A DNA stretch of 64,000 nt from Agapetus fuscipes (GCA_951799405.1 OX637334.1:10912001-10976000); one strand, 5' to 3'; counted from the first letter of the stretch, positions 17,201 through 26,934 are shown. A program made the numbers and translations. The notes: generated by a model not told the origin, from the letters alone.

Positions 17201-20200
17201 AACCCACACCGAAAACAGCCTGTTTTACTCAATTGTTCTTCTTTTCTAGAAACTGTGGTTCACTTTGCCAATGTCACCCCTGTTTCAGGGAAGGTCGGCA
17301 AAAGTTGTGGGGCTTATGTTCATTTGAGGTTTGGATTTTATTTGTAAGTACACATTCAGCATTTGTAAGCGCGAACTATACTTGTTGGTTTGTGGGCATA
17401 CATCTGAGAGCTTTAAATGAATATATCCTTGCAACTTAGATTATAGATTATTTATTATAGTGTACAAACACAAGCAATGAACCAGTCGTCAAAGATTTCT
17501 CGCTTCTTAATCTAAGCACTTCTATGATCTAAGTTGCAAAGATATACATACTAACATTTAAGGCTTAAATTTAATGCACCCTTAGACAACACAACCAAAC
17601 CTTGCAACTCCTGCTGCCCTTCCCTGAAACCGGATGGCATTGGCAAAAGAGAAGCAAGGTCTTACAGCATGGGATTAGCTTCATACCAACCTTAGTCACT
17701 TGCTTACTTTTAATGCATCCTTCCAGTTTCCGTGTGATACACTTCAAGACATTTATTAAAATAGTAACCTTACACTTACAAAACTCTAACGGTGCTATTC
17801 TTACTTGTCGTATTTCACCGTCGGCTTATCTGGCGACTATTTAGTCTGGGTACAAAGCCGGACTAGACAAAATTTGAAATATTGATTCCCATTCATGCTA
17901 TAGTCTAAGAACAGATGAGCCTGCGACCAATTTTGGACGGCTGAAATTACGTCCGTTCAATGTCATATTTAAAAAAAAAAACTGTTCTAGAGATGTCACT
18001 TTATAAAAAATATTTAAAAAATAGGGAATTTTCAGTCAAATATTCATTTATTAAAACAATAACCATTGACAATAACGAACAAAAAGATGAAAAATAAAAG
18101 TAAATAATCAATTTATAAATATGTTTTGCAATTTATAATAAAAACAATTTTAAAAACAAGTGATTAGCCAAATTAATCCATATATTTTTTGTGGATCAGG
18201 GAAAATAAACACTATGTAGGGAATTTTGCGTTACGGATTGCCGCACACAAATATGGCCGCGATCTCGTCTGACGTTATACGCAATGGCGGGCTGTTGTAT
18301 TTAAACAAATCATGTCGGCCGAAATGCTTCTAAAAAATTATTTCAGATGGATTAAGTGTCACAGATGTGTTGATGTGTCGAATATGTGTTTGTAGAGTGT
18401 TGAATATTCTCTCCATGTATTTTGAACTATCTCCTAACTTCAGTTTTTGAAAATGTAGTCATATTAAGAAATTTGCCGTGAGCCGTGATTCAATCTTTCA
18501 AATGATTTCTTTTGCTTTTTAGTTTTGTGCGCCACAAAGCAATTGATTAGCAAAAAGGTGCTGAATTCTGTCAATTTGACCAAAATGACAAAAACAAATC
18601 GCAAAACAATACAGTAATAAAGCAAATATTTACAATTTAATATTAAATACGACAGTTGTCAAAATCGACTGCCAGCCGCTTAAATCATCTCTGATCTGGA
18701 TTCGTGTCCGACTTAGTCCGCATACATTTAGAGGTTAGGTTTGGGTGGGCGTTGAGCTCAGGAAACGAGCCCAACTCCTTCAGAAATGTTCAAGAATCAA
18801 AATTAAGCAAAACGTGGGCTCAACGTGATCAGTCATCAGATCAACGGGCGATGAAAATGTCTAAGAATAGCACCGTAATAGGTTATTTTTTTATGAAAGC
18901 TCAAAAAAAACATTCACTGCCTAAGTAAAATTTATTCTAAATATCAGGGGCCAGCAATCTTTTGAGTCTGAAGGGCCAAAAATTAAAATCTACAAGATTT
19001 CAAAGTTTGTAAAGAGCCACAAATGTTTTCTTGCCAACAATACAATAGGCAACGGGGGGGGGGGGGGGGGGGGGGTGAAAAGCGAGTACAAGTGGCTGAC
19101 AGATAGAGTCAGTGCCTAATCCTCATTAATCGATCAGCCTCATGCCCACCTATAAGTCAGGGAAGAATAAAATAAATAATATTAGCGTATGGAACTAAAG
19201 AGCCACAGCTTCACATACAAAGAGCCGCATGTGGCTCGCGAGCCGTAATTTGCCGACCCCTGATCTAAGCCGACCACCCATACTGTAAAAAATGGTTCAC
19301 TCTGCCAATATCACCTGTTTCAAGGAAGGTCAGCAAGAGTTGCAGGGCTTATGTTCATTTGAGGTTGGATTTTTATGTTGAAAAGTCCACATGCGGCATG
19401 TTTAAGCGCAAACTTATATGTGTCTGCTTGTGAGAATGCATGTAATGTACATCTTAAATGTAATATATCTTCGCAACTTAGAATAAAGATTATGATCAAG
19501 ATATTCGACACCTGCACTATTTCCTATTTCTATTTTACCTTTCACATTACAGATGATGCTCTCACAAGTAACACCTTTTCTCTTCATGAATTGACTAAGT
19601 TGCCATGTTATTTTTTAATTGTTTTAAAAATATACAAAAACTTAACACATCGTTTGCGGGAGACGCTTAAAGGCGTCTTTTCCATACTGTTGGTAGAAAG
19701 CGGGAGACGCTTAAAAGCGTTTTTTTTATTTGTCTACTATTAGTAGAGCGCGGGAGACGCCTAAACGCGTTGACACTTAGAGTAACAACATATTACGAGA
19801 AACGTGTGATTCTTAGGCGCCAGCTCCTTTGAGACGTGTAATAGGTACCTGTACCGGGTACCTAAACCCGGCAATTCGTGGAATTAGGGTCGGGTGGCCG
19901 ACTGTGGTCATAAAACATTCGCTTGAAAGCTGTAAGATAAATATTTCGTTTTTGTGTTTTACATTTCTTCAGTGTTATAGCGATACTGTTTCGTTCAAGA
20001 TGTTTTCCATTTTCGTTTCTGTCTATATTCCGCTTTAAGAATTTCCTATAAAATACATATCATTGTATGATATATTCGTAATCGATCGCTGTTGTGTTTA
20101 AAGTTATTTGTTACATATTTTTTTTATAAAAAAATATCTAATAACAATGGATGAGAGTGATGGAGAATTGTGTGCTGATAATTTATCAAATTATTCTTGT

Positions 20201-22480
20201 GATAGTGACGTTGAGAAACATACAGATGATGAATTTGAATTTAGTGATGATGGAGTTACGAGTACAGTGCGTCCCCAGACTTTTTTTGTACCACTACATA
20301 AAGGGAAGTGTTTCCAATGATCTCATACTTTGAAACAATATTAGTGTTTATTGCTTTGTATTTTACAAAATATATATTATGTTGACCGTGCATAAAATGA
20401 CTAAATCGACAATACGACAAAAGTGCAGTTTTTTCCAATGTTTTATATTTGACCTTGAATATTATAATTTTTTATCCAAAAATATAAACATTTGTGACCA
20501 GATAATATTAGAAAATTTCATTTATGGTAAAGTACTCAAAATTTTATTAAAATATGATCAATAGTTCAGAAGTTATAGCTGTTTTACGTGAAACGTAATT
20601 TGACGCGCGAATCTGACAAAATTGCCCGCTTAAACGGCGTGGATTAATAAATATAAATATATAAACCTCCCGCAAAAAATGTGTTAAATGTACCTTACAT
20701 GAATTTTAATAATAGATATTTGCTTTCTGGGATCTGTTGCCGTGGACTGTAGTTTTTTTCTACAGACCACGGCAAAAGATCCGAAAAGGAACTCTCCAGT
20801 ATCAACAGCCGGCTCTGTTAGCCTAAAACTCCTATTCAATACAGATAATACTTGGTTTTAAATATTTTAAAATAGAACATCTACGGCAGTTCAAAGATAC
20901 CTATCATAAATTCAAATAAAGAATAGTAGTAACTTTTGAATGATAATTTAAAATTAGAACACAACTGTCAGTTCAAAAATACCTAGCATACATTCAAATA
21001 TGGAAATAGTGGTGGTTGACTTGTGGTCGGAGTACCATTAATGGCTAATAGAATGCATCTACAAACAGCCTGCAGTTATTTTATTATTACGCTTAGACTG
21101 GCATTGAGAAATGAAAAACTGTTCGAAATAAACTTAAAAACTCATATTATTAGCAGCCGCAGAGAGAGGCAGGTCATTGACCCCAATCATAGAAATGTCA
21201 AAATAAACTTGTCTTTTTATTGTTTATGGAAAAAATGTAGGCAGGTATGTAAAAGTAATTGTCGGCGAACAGTTGGTAAGAGTGTCAAAATATTATCATT
21301 ATTAATGTTTGGAAGAACTTTACACAAATTAAAAAAATGAAATAATGATTATGTTCGATTTTTTAATTTTCGAACGAGTTTTCTTAGAAGATGCCAATTA
21401 GATCAGGTTTGAATTGCGCAAGACAAAAGCGTCCTTATGGAACAAGGAAATAAGGTCGAGTTTTCTTGCGCAACAAAAAGGTAATTTAAACTGTCAAAAA
21501 AGTGAATGAAAGAGTCAACAATCGCCGTGGTGAAAGAATGCATTCTGAAAGTTAATAAATAAGTATTGCGCGGAGCAGAGCGCAATGGGGGCCTGGGAGA
21601 GCGGGCGGCGCCCCCCGCACAGGCCGCGCACCGAGCACAGCCAGCGAGACACGGCAGCGACAACAAACGCATCTCATTACAATCTCGCTGACCTAAAATG
21701 ACATAAACACAGCTCGGGAGGGGAGAGAACGCCACGGGAAAATGGAGGAATTCACGTGTCTGCGCGCTCGCGGGAACGCTAGGCGTGGTGGGCATGGAAG
21801 CGGCCGAGTTACGCGAGCCAAGCGCAACCACTTATCACAGAAATAAGTAAGTATAGCTAAGTTACTGAGACGGTAGGTCGACCGACAAGGAGAACGCAGC
21901 ATAAAAACACCACACACAACAAAAAAATCTGCACTTTTCCAACACTACACTCATCGCCTACCTGTAACGAACGTTTATTTCACAAATTTTGCTAGCTGTG
22001 CGTGTAATTGGACGAGTTAAATGCACGGCGACCGAACAACAAACACAAATCTGTCACAAAATGGAGATTATTGGAGTAGTTGTTGGTTTTGTCACGGGCG
22101 CTGTTGGCGCTGATGCCGCTGTCGTGTGCGCATGCGCGAACTAGCGCAGACGCATTACACGCCACACTCACACACTGACACACACATATATCACGGCACA
22201 CACATGCAGTATTTGGCGCGAAACAAAAATAGTGAATAACTCACCCCTCCGAATTTTTGGATTTCACCTTCGATCCCCTTACACACCTGCTTGTTCTTGA
22301 TGTCCAAGTAAAAACTGTACTTTCCGAGGAGTTTAACGTTCTTCACGGCTGAAAACAAAGTCCCAGAGAGGGAATATATAGATTTGTTCGACAAGGAAAA
22401 GTTGTTGACTGTCTAGCAATGTCTTTTATAAAGTTAAGTTCGCTACCTTCGCTTGGCACATTTTTTGAAGGCGATACCAT
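10218..22480 (-). CDS. chif: chiffon, the insect Dbf4 orthologue (regulatory subunit of Cdc7 kinase), whole gene with eight coding exons
   Basis: Dbf4 proteins bind and activate Cdc7 kinase to fire replication origins. In Drosophila, chiffon also has a C-terminal part that binds Gcn5. Exons on the minus strand are 22480-22447, 22348-22245, 16836-16750, 15426-15295, 14790-14687, 13884-13756, 12685-11310 and 11221-10218. All phases agree and give 989 aa. Residues about 12-75 match the Dbf4 N/BRCT-like region (KLLGKYSFYLDIKNK, then FLSQGVTHVVTD). Residues about 146-178 match motif M (YIKFEASDG, SRAIFKEFVSWPCISFG). The Dbf4 zinc finger has C219, C222, H232 and H238. The remaining 750 residues are polar and basic, ending in an RG-rich tail. 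Drosophila chiffon is much longer, so the C-terminal half may be shorter here. The 5.4-kb second intron is mostly transposons. Confidence 0.93.
11310..12685 (-). CDS. chif: chiffon exon 7 (Dbf4 zinc finger)
   Basis: A 1376-nt exon encoding residues 197-655. It opens with MTKKTKPKSKD and the Dbf4-type zinc finger CEICRVEYSVLAEHERSPKH (C-x2-C-x9-H-x5-H). This is followed by a long low-complexity polar region with SP/TP sites. The first Met is internal: the acceptor CTGTTTCAG lies one base before it and the frame continues from exon 6. The donor is GTGAGT, leaving one base of a split Gly codon. Confidence 0.92.
12708..12860 (-). repeat. fragment related to the piggyBac-like element end
   Basis: TTTAACCTCTAGTGCGCC, then ACCCAACTTCTG, then ATTAAATATCTCCAAAG matches the reverse complement of 47130-47236, the right end of the piggyBac-like element at 41636-47232. 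This is a solitary end or a deleted copy in the chiffon intron. Confidence 0.5.
12866..13118 (-). repeat. dispersed 250-bp repeat
   Basis: Near full-length reverse copy in a chiffon intron. It reads from the CTAAGTTGCAAAGATATAT-type tail on the left to CAGCCTCATAC and AAGTCAAGGAA on the right, and includes the CATGCCGCATGTGG block. Confidence 0.8.
13119..13755. other. chiffon intron 6, unique part
   Basis: No repeat family or coding exon recognised between the dispersed repeat and exon 6. Confidence 0.4.
13756..13884 (-). CDS. chif: chiffon exon 6 (second half of motif M)
   Basis: 129 nt, acceptor TGTTTTACAG, donor GTGTGT. It encodes KSRAIFKEFVSWPCISFG then QGACPFMPLE, the part of Dbf4 motif M that follows the IKFE segment of exon 5 and contacts Cdc7. 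It begins by completing the split Gly codon of exon 5 and ends with two bases that join the A of exon 7. The phases agree on both sides, which is strong support for this short exon. Confidence 0.88.
13975..14196 (-). repeat. dispersed 250-bp repeat plus TTGTATGG fragment
   Basis: Bases 14053-14196 are a reverse copy of the main repeat truncated inside (ends CCAACCTATAAGTCAAGGAAT). Bases 13975-14045 carry GGCAAGCAAACGTCACACTT and TTGTATGGGAC of the other dispersed family. Confidence 0.65.
14197..14686. other. chiffon intron 5, unique part
   Basis: AT-rich, with ATTCAGTTCATTATGAA direct repeats near 14568-14608. No coding or transposon signal. Confidence 0.35.
14687..14790 (-). CDS. chif: chiffon exon 5 (first half of motif M)
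   Basis: Encodes VKQCLDKIYAITSRK then ILKGAYIKFEASD plus two bases of a Gly codon. The IKFE segment is the start of Dbf4 motif M. Acceptor TTGTTTAG, donor GTGAGC. Confidence 0.9.
15095..15262 (+). mobile_element. LINE 3'-end fragment
   Basis: Homologous to bases about 2015-2195 of LINE copy 1. It retains GAGGGAAAACCTAGGAAAG, the MRKVMNVEEMK codons and a terminal ICGGTGHP block, with frameshifts and a stop. It lies in chiffon intron 4, antisense to the gene. Confidence 0.7.
15295..15426 (-). CDS. chif: chiffon exon 4 (end of Dbf4 N region)
   Basis: 44 codons, phase 0 at both ends. Encodes GGRFGCRRRADAMLERVHT then VLQQAQLWNIPIWTLPK, which matches the Dbf4 segment with a basic RxxAML stretch and the WGIKIW-like motif. 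Its 5' end is the last, diverged unit of the adjoining minisatellite, so the splice acceptor (GTTACAG) is one of many similar sites. Confidence 0.87.
15415..16106. repeat. 40/43-bp minisatellite, 17 units, spanning the chiffon intron 3/exon 4 junction
   Basis: Units start about 15418, 15461, 15501, 15541, 15584, 15627, 15667, 15710, 15753, 15796, 15836, 15879, 15922, 15962, 16005, 16045 and 16088. Each has CCTGCCCCCC, then TGTAACAACA or a variant, CATCATCATC and TGCACACAAA. Unit length is 40 or 43 according to the CAT count. On the gene's strand 13 of 17 units carry a CAG directly before GGGGGCAGG, as at the real exon 4 acceptor. Four units have AAAG instead. Confidence 0.95.
16316..16749 (-). 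pseudogene. degenerate tandem copies of chiffon exon 3
   Basis: Downstream of exon 3 (minus strand) lie two near-identical copies at a 132-bp period, with donor ends at 16618 and 16486, and at least two more decayed partial copies to about 16316. Each good copy keeps the coding block for LSQGVTHVVTDQLSVPQPSP and the GTAAATATA donor. They lack the TTTTGCAG acceptor of exon 3, and the gap from one donor to the next coding block is only about 45 nt. They are therefore unlikely to be spliced in addition to exon 3. Read-through from exon 3 meets a stop within 12 codons. Confidence 0.85.
16750..16836 (-). CDS. chif: chiffon exon 3 (BRCT-like N region)
   Basis: 29 codons, phase 0 at both ends, acceptor GTTTTGCAG, donor GTAAAT. 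Encodes KVEVFLSQGVTHVVTDQLS and a Pro/Ser linker. It continues QKFGG of exon 2, matching the Dbf4 order GG-x-VEEFLSKDVTHLV. This is the only copy in the local tandem array with a good acceptor. Confidence 0.9.
16936..17191. mobile_element. inverted-repeat element (ATATCGCACG family), copy 1
   Basis: Arms of about 40 bp: ATATCGCACGCTTAAT then CAATAACTCAAAAA on the left, complemented on the right at 17152-17191. If the ends are read as CATATCGC/GCGATATG, a TA flanks each side. A second copy is at 52632-52901. No coding capacity. The interior holds a shared inverted CGGTCATATTC block. Confidence 0.7.
17258..17452 (+). repeat. dispersed 250-bp repeat, 5'-truncated
   Basis: Begins at GTGGTTCACTTTGCC and runs to the GCAACTTAGATTATAG end. 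It pairs closely with the reverse copy at 50458-50702 (both have GTTGGTTTGTGGGCATACAT). Confidence 0.75.
17526..17705 (-). repeat. dispersed 250-bp repeat, diverged
   Basis: Reverse copy with an internal deletion, from ATCTAAGTTGCAAAGATATAC to TTCATACCAACC. With the copy at 17258 it forms an inverted pair. Confidence 0.65.
17790..18875. mobile_element. PIF/Harbinger-type element, 3-bp TAA duplication
   Basis: A 1086-bp element with ends CGGTGCTATTCTTA and TAAGAATAGCACCG, flanked on both sides by TAA (17787-17789, 18876-18878). Its right end (GGGCTCAACG, ATGAAAATGTCTAAGAATAG) is shared with the 240-bp element at 24165-24404. No intact transposase frame is seen, so it is non-autonomous. Confidence 0.65.
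18945..19262. mobile_element. hAT-type non-autonomous element with a G homopolymer
   Basis: Ends CAGGGGCCAGCAATC and GCCGACCCCTG, with internal AGAGCCACA and GCTCGCGAGCCG blocks typical of hAT-type MITEs. I could not find an exact 8-bp duplication. It contains a G run of about 24 bases (19055-19078) and an inverted scrap of the 250-bp repeat near 19133-19155. Confidence 0.55.
19263..19500 (+). repeat. dispersed 250-bp repeat
   Basis: Begins within the GACCACCCATACTG block directly after the hAT-type end, and runs through CATGCGGCATGT to CGCAACTTAGA. The first 30 bp are missing. Confidence 0.75.
19646..20683 (+). mobile_element. piggyBac-type relic with TTAA ends
   Basis: Flanked by TTAA at 19642-19645 and 20684-20687, with inverted ends CACATCGTTTGCGGGAG and CTCCCGCAAAAAATGTG. 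The left end holds three copies of GCGGGAGACGCTTAAA-like subterminal repeats near 19655, 19700 and 19753. A short frame at about 20148-20320 (MDESDGELCADNLSNYS, then DDEFEFSDDG) has the acidic look of a piggyBac transposase N-terminus and then stops. The catalytic part is gone. Confidence 0.65.
20720..20832. mobile_element. small inverted-repeat element (GGAGCTGGAGCTT family), deleted copy
   Basis: ATCTGTTGCCGTGG and its complement CCACGGCAAAAGATC separated by only about 20 bp, with the outer ACTCTCCAGTATCAACAGCC and TAGCCTAAAACTCC on the right. The interior has been lost. Confidence 0.55.
20833..22244. other. rest of chiffon intron 2, with a GC-rich patch
   Basis: AT-rich to 21540. Then a CpG-rich patch (about 21560-21830, and 22080-22150) stands out against the AT-rich surroundings. 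It lies in the first kilobase downstream of the chiffon start, so it may be regulatory. No repeat family or exon is recognised. Confidence 0.35.
22245..22348 (-). CDS. chif: chiffon exon 2 (start of Dbf4 N region)
   Basis: Encodes VKNVKLLGKYSFYLDIKNKQ then EGEIQKFGG, the first part of the Dbf4 BRCT-like N region (family pattern LLGK-x-FYLDL ... LGG). Acceptor GTTTTCAG, donor GTGAGT. It completes the Ala codon split with exon 1 and ends in phase 0. Confidence 0.92.
22447..22480 (-). CDS. chif: chiffon exon 1 (start codon)
   Basis: Short first coding exon, MVSPSKNVPSE plus one base of a split codon, with donor GTAGCG. It was chosen because it is the nearest upstream ATG whose frame and phase fit exon 2 and it lies by a GC-rich 5' flank. 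The donor is weaker than consensus, so another first exon is possible. Confidence 0.7.
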
Positions 22481-22830
22481 AACTACAGTTAGTCGCTACA
22501 TGGTAGGACGGTGATTGCGGGCTGAGGCGGCGGGCGGGCGGAGGCGGCCAACGGACAAACTCAGCCAAGACCGCATAAAGCGCAACGAGCCAAATATAAC
22601 TAGATAAAAACTCCACACATTTGACATTTAACTTTTTAAAACAATGTCCGCGGACTGTTTATCACCAAAAAGCTTCCGTTCGATTAATAACGAACTTCTT
22701 AAAAAAGTATTTTGGAAAAAATCTGCACAAAACCACATCACTACCACAAAATATTCAAGAATAAAAAATACACTCAGCCGGCGGTGGGCTCGCGAACCTG
22801 CGCCATATTGAATTTTTGATTGTCAAATCA
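22481..22830 (-). promoter_or_regulatory. GC-rich 5' flank of chiffon
   Basis: Contains a CpG-dense patch (about 22505-22565, GGCGGCGGGCGGGCGGAGGC) and, near 22800, a CGCCATATTG motif. It is the likely promoter and 5' leader. The transcription start is not visible. Confidence 0.4.
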
Positions 22831-24164
22831 ATACCAGTATTGAAAATATTTTCCCCATTACGATTTATGTTCTAACCTACCACATTTCCGGCGGTATAAT
22901 TTTTTTCATCGTATTTTTACAATATTCCAAATGTATCCATGTATAATTTTTCATTTCTTCTCATTAATCCTTACTGCCTATGCTTGGTTTAGACAGGCCG
23001 AGTACTAATTGAGGTTTCTGATGCTTCCATTGTGAAGAGAATATTCCTCTTCATTGGTGCCTCCATGACATTACCCAGATATGATTACCTTTACTTTAAG
23101 ATAAGTGGTTTGCATAAGGATGACCCCCTTACCGTTACAATAAATTGGTTCCACTCGCCATAATATGTAATGCCTTCCTGAACAATGCGATACAAAAGTT
23201 GCACTACATGTGTAGTGTGTAGCGTAATACCTGTGCATAAGAGTAGTAGTTTTAGATCTTTTTATCTATTCACAAATTAACTTCTTGGCTCATGGATATT
23301 AGAGGCGAGTCCAGCTAACTTTCCTCCTTTTAGGATGTCTTCCAGCTGGGCGTTGACCTATTTGCATTTCGTTAGCTACGATGTGTGCAAGTCTTTTATG
23401 CCTCTTTCTGGAGACATGATCTCTCTGAAACTGCCTCATGGATCTGCTTCATTTGACAAAAGTTCAACGGTTGCGGGACATTTTATATTTTAAAATGTTT
23501 TTGTTTTGGGTTTAAAACAGGTTTGAGAAGAGGTGCTCATGCCCTCTTTTTCACGGGCTTTTCTTACACAAGAATATGGAATAAATATATGAATAAGATT
23601 GTAACTGAAAAATTATTTATTTCTTAGACATTTCTTTATAAATGAAGTTAAAGAGTAAAAACAAGACACTGTAATCCTTTCAGAAAATATGAAATGTAAC
23701 ACATAAATGAGTTTGGTACAGTGATAAACAAATCCCAATGTTAGAAATGCTTTCAAGTAAAAAATCTAGTTAAATTACTAAATTTACTTAAATTCATCAG
23801 TGTGTTTACATGACAGTGTGTTTTTCATGTTTTACCAGAAAACCTGAATTTTTTAAATTAAAAAATATATATTAATCACTATTATAGTACATGAGTTTTA
23901 AGTATTTATATACCATGACATAGCATTATTATTTTTACATATTTTTAAATACATTTGATGACAAATATAGAGAATATTTTATAGGTCTAATATTGTTCCT
24001 TTGAAGGCTAATTTATACAAAAGTTCCTGAATATAACAAGAAAGCCAACAGGAGATGAATTCAGAACATATATTTTGAACTTACATGAATGTACAAATTA
24101 TAAATCAGCATGTTAAATTAATTCCTACAACCATACTTGGCACAGGCCTGGACCTGGACCATAA
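22831..24164. other. intergenic DNA, nothing recognised
   Basis: AT-rich sequence between the chiffon 5' end and the next transposon. A short piece near 23515-23545 resembles the GGTTTGAGAAGAGG block of the SINE family at 28690 and 55543. No gene is seen. Confidence 0.4.
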
Positions 24165-24404
24165 CGGGGCTATTCTTAGACATTTTAGTCGGTTGAGCCC
24201 ACGCTTTGACAAACTAATGGTGCCTGAGCTGGAAGTTTCATCAGCACGGTCATTCTTACCTACCGAATTTTGTAATTATTGTATGAAGACAAATCAGCTG
24301 TTCACTTGCGGCCATCTTGGATTCACAGGTCTTCATACAAATGCATCATTAGTTTGTCAAAGCGTGGGCTCAACGGGCGACTAAAATGTCTAAGAATAGC
24401 CCCG
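24165..24404. mobile_element. Harbinger-type MITE, TAA duplication
   Basis: A 240-bp element with about 57-bp inverted arms: CGGGGCTATTCTTAGACATT outward on both sides, then GAGCCCACGCTTTGACAAAC. TAA flanks it at 24162-24164 and 24405-24407. It shares its right end with the 1086-bp element at 17790. Its interior (GCGGCCATCTTGGATT, GGTCTTCATAC) is also present at 34870-35000. Confidence 0.75.
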
Positions 24405-24850
24405 TAAGTATAATACTTTGCATTAAGATTCAACCATAGCGATTGCAGGGAGCAATGAATGCCAACACTCGACTCATCTATGGACAGAGCAAGTGCTGCC
24501 ACTGGCTGACATTCCCACAATGAATCCAAATGTATGTGGGTCTCACAGTGTGCAAGGCACTGCATGACGTTTGTGCCAGAGAACCCACAGGAGCTTGTTG
24601 TCACAACAAGTCTGAGTGAGAGAGAGCTCACTCTGCAATCTCTAGAAGGTGCACTTACATTGACTTTGACTTCATTGTTTGGCGACCGATTTACAGTTGC
24701 ATGATCATCGCCTAGAATCCGCATGCCTAGAGAAGTGTTGACTCCTTTAAACAGAGAATGAAGACCCACTTCTCCGCTGCGTCAACATAGAAAACGCCTT
24801 TGAAGAGACAGAAGTCACAAAACAGCGCTCTTCAAGTTATCATCATCATA
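24405..24850 (-). other. unrecognised GC-richer segment with a 148-codon frame
   Basis: On the minus strand a frame runs 24769-24323 through phrases such as MRILGDDHATVNRSPNNEVK, and a GTAAGT lies in it near 24658. Its last part is made of the MITE at 24165-24404. Base composition is nearer to exons than the surroundings, but I recognise no family. It may be a lone exon, an old transposon or chance. At 24780-24845 is a fragment of the SINE tail (ACAAAACAGCGCTC). Confidence 0.25.
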
Positions 24851-25584
24851 GCGTTGTATCAAAAATGTATAAAAACTAAAACAACACTTCTAGGGAGCAT
24901 TTTAGTTTCCATACATTTTTGGTCTGTAAGTACTCGAGTTGATTTTTGATTTAAAAAAAATATGATTAGGGTACTACTCCTCCAGAGAAATCAGGACATC
25001 AAAAGAAAGCCAATAATACTTTATTTTACAAGTTTTTGACAATGAAATTTGTGTCTTTTCTGTGCTATGGAGATAAAATAATTCCTTGTAATTTTATGCC
25101 CAGTTAATTATCATATCCATTTTATAACATGATAATTTTATTTTTATTATAGGATTTTATCCCAAGCATGATAATTGGGGTTGCCATACAGACTGCACCA
25201 TTATTACATCATTTATACAACATTCAAATTTAATTTAAAAAAGATAGTAATCTTTCTATAGACTTGCCAGCTGCTGAAAATACAGCTCCTCACAATCACA
25301 TCCAAACATTTTTTTGATACCTCACATTCCTATTTAATAATTTTATAACTTGATAACATAGTTTTTTTATATTATTACAAAAATAACAGTAATAATTATT
25401 ATTTTATGGAATATTGTACATTATTTAAATTAAGAATATATTAACTATTTAACATTCAATAATGCTTAGACAGGCAACCAAAAACAAGATATAAAAAAAA
25501 CCTTTCACATAAAATGGAACGGATCCATTTTTTTCTCTGGCAAATACCACAGTCTAAGTAACTAGGGTATTTAGCAACCTATCT
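24851..25584. other. intergenic DNA, nothing recognised
   Basis: AT-rich, homopolymer-rich sequence with no coding or repeat signal. Confidence 0.4.
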
Positions 25585-25825
25585 TTATAATCTGAGTTGC
25601 AAAGATCTATCAACATTTAAAATTAATATTTAATGCATGCCCGCAAGCAGACAGGTGTAAATTTGCGCTTACACATGCTGCATGTGTACTTACAAAATAA
25701 GACCCAAATCTTAAATGAACATAAACTTTGCAACTTTGACCAACTTTCCCTGAAAAATGGGGGATACTGGCAAAAGTGAACCATTTTTTTTAAATGGGTG
25801 GTCCGCCTCATACCAATCTAATCAA
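25585..25825 (-). repeat. dispersed 250-bp repeat
   Basis: Reverse copy from GAGTTGCAAAGATC to CGCCTCATACCAATC, with ACACATGCTGCATGTGTACT inside. Diverged but full length. Confidence 0.75.
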
Positions 25826-26934
25826 AGAACAATAACAAAATATTAGTAAACTTTCTTCCTGCAACCAGTCTGTGCAAAGCTACAATTTATTTTGTATTTT
25901 TTTTTTCACACACTAGCCTATGAAATTTCTTTCTTGGTGTTGCCACGTAAGCCAACATGAAACCCAATTTCTTCAAAATCAACACAAATTCAAATAGGAC
26001 CAATAATAAAAAAATAGTTAGCCTTCACCCTAACAACTCAGCAGCGGGACTTCACAACTTTGTCCATGTCAATTAATGTGTGGATGTCATAGAGTAAAAG
26101 CAATAAATTAATAAGAAAACACTTTTAAAACAATACAAACAATGCTTCTTTAACCGATTTTACTTATTTTTTAGCTATATTGATTGAATCTTTGGTCAAA
26201 AGAAAATATGGATATAATTTTTTATTTTATTTTATTAAAAAATATTTTTTACAACACAAAATTTACAAAAATTAAGCCATTAACATCCTATACTGAAAAA
26301 TAACTGATTGGTTTATTAAATAGAGGCATTGCCATGGCGATCGAACAGAGGAAAAGCAGAAAATGTGCATGAGTTACAATTAATATATAACACATTTTTG
26401 TACAAAAATCAACAGTGCGTTTCGGTGGATAGCTCTGCAGTATTCAAACCAGTTTCTAAAAAATAAAAGTAGTTAGAGCCGTACACTCAGGCACAAGCAA
26501 GCTAACTGGAATTGAATAACTACTTAATTGCATTTTTAAATGAACCATTCAGGTAAAAAACTTTCCTAACTCAATTTAGTGTGAAAGAGGGTGGGGATGT
26601 TTAGAATCTATGATGGAAATAATAAAATATAAAAGAAATTGGGTTTTAGAGGTGCAGCTTGATAAATCTTATTTTTAACAGTTAATTGTAAAGTAACACT
26701 GCTCCTTACATTTAAAGAAATGCTTCTGCAGATGAGTTGTACAGCATCAAAGGCGGCAATCTAGGACTTCTTTTGAAAATGAGATAAATTTATCAAAATA
26801 CAGAAAATGATATTCTTTTTGTTTCCGTTTATGTATTTATCCGACTTTTGTCAACAATCCTAGTTTAACACCTTAGGTTTTATATGTTTCATTTACACGC
26901 TCATGGTCAAATCACATATTTTATAGACAAGTTC
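25826..26934. other. intergenic DNA, nothing recognised
   Basis: AT-rich sequence with no recognised gene or repeat. It could hold a long 3' untranslated region of PFKFB, but nothing shows this. Confidence 0.35.

Noticed and set aside
19055..19078. G homopolymer as a quadruplex or regulatory element
   Set aside because: A single run of about 24 G in a MITE is most simply a microsatellite, and its length may be a sequencing estimate.
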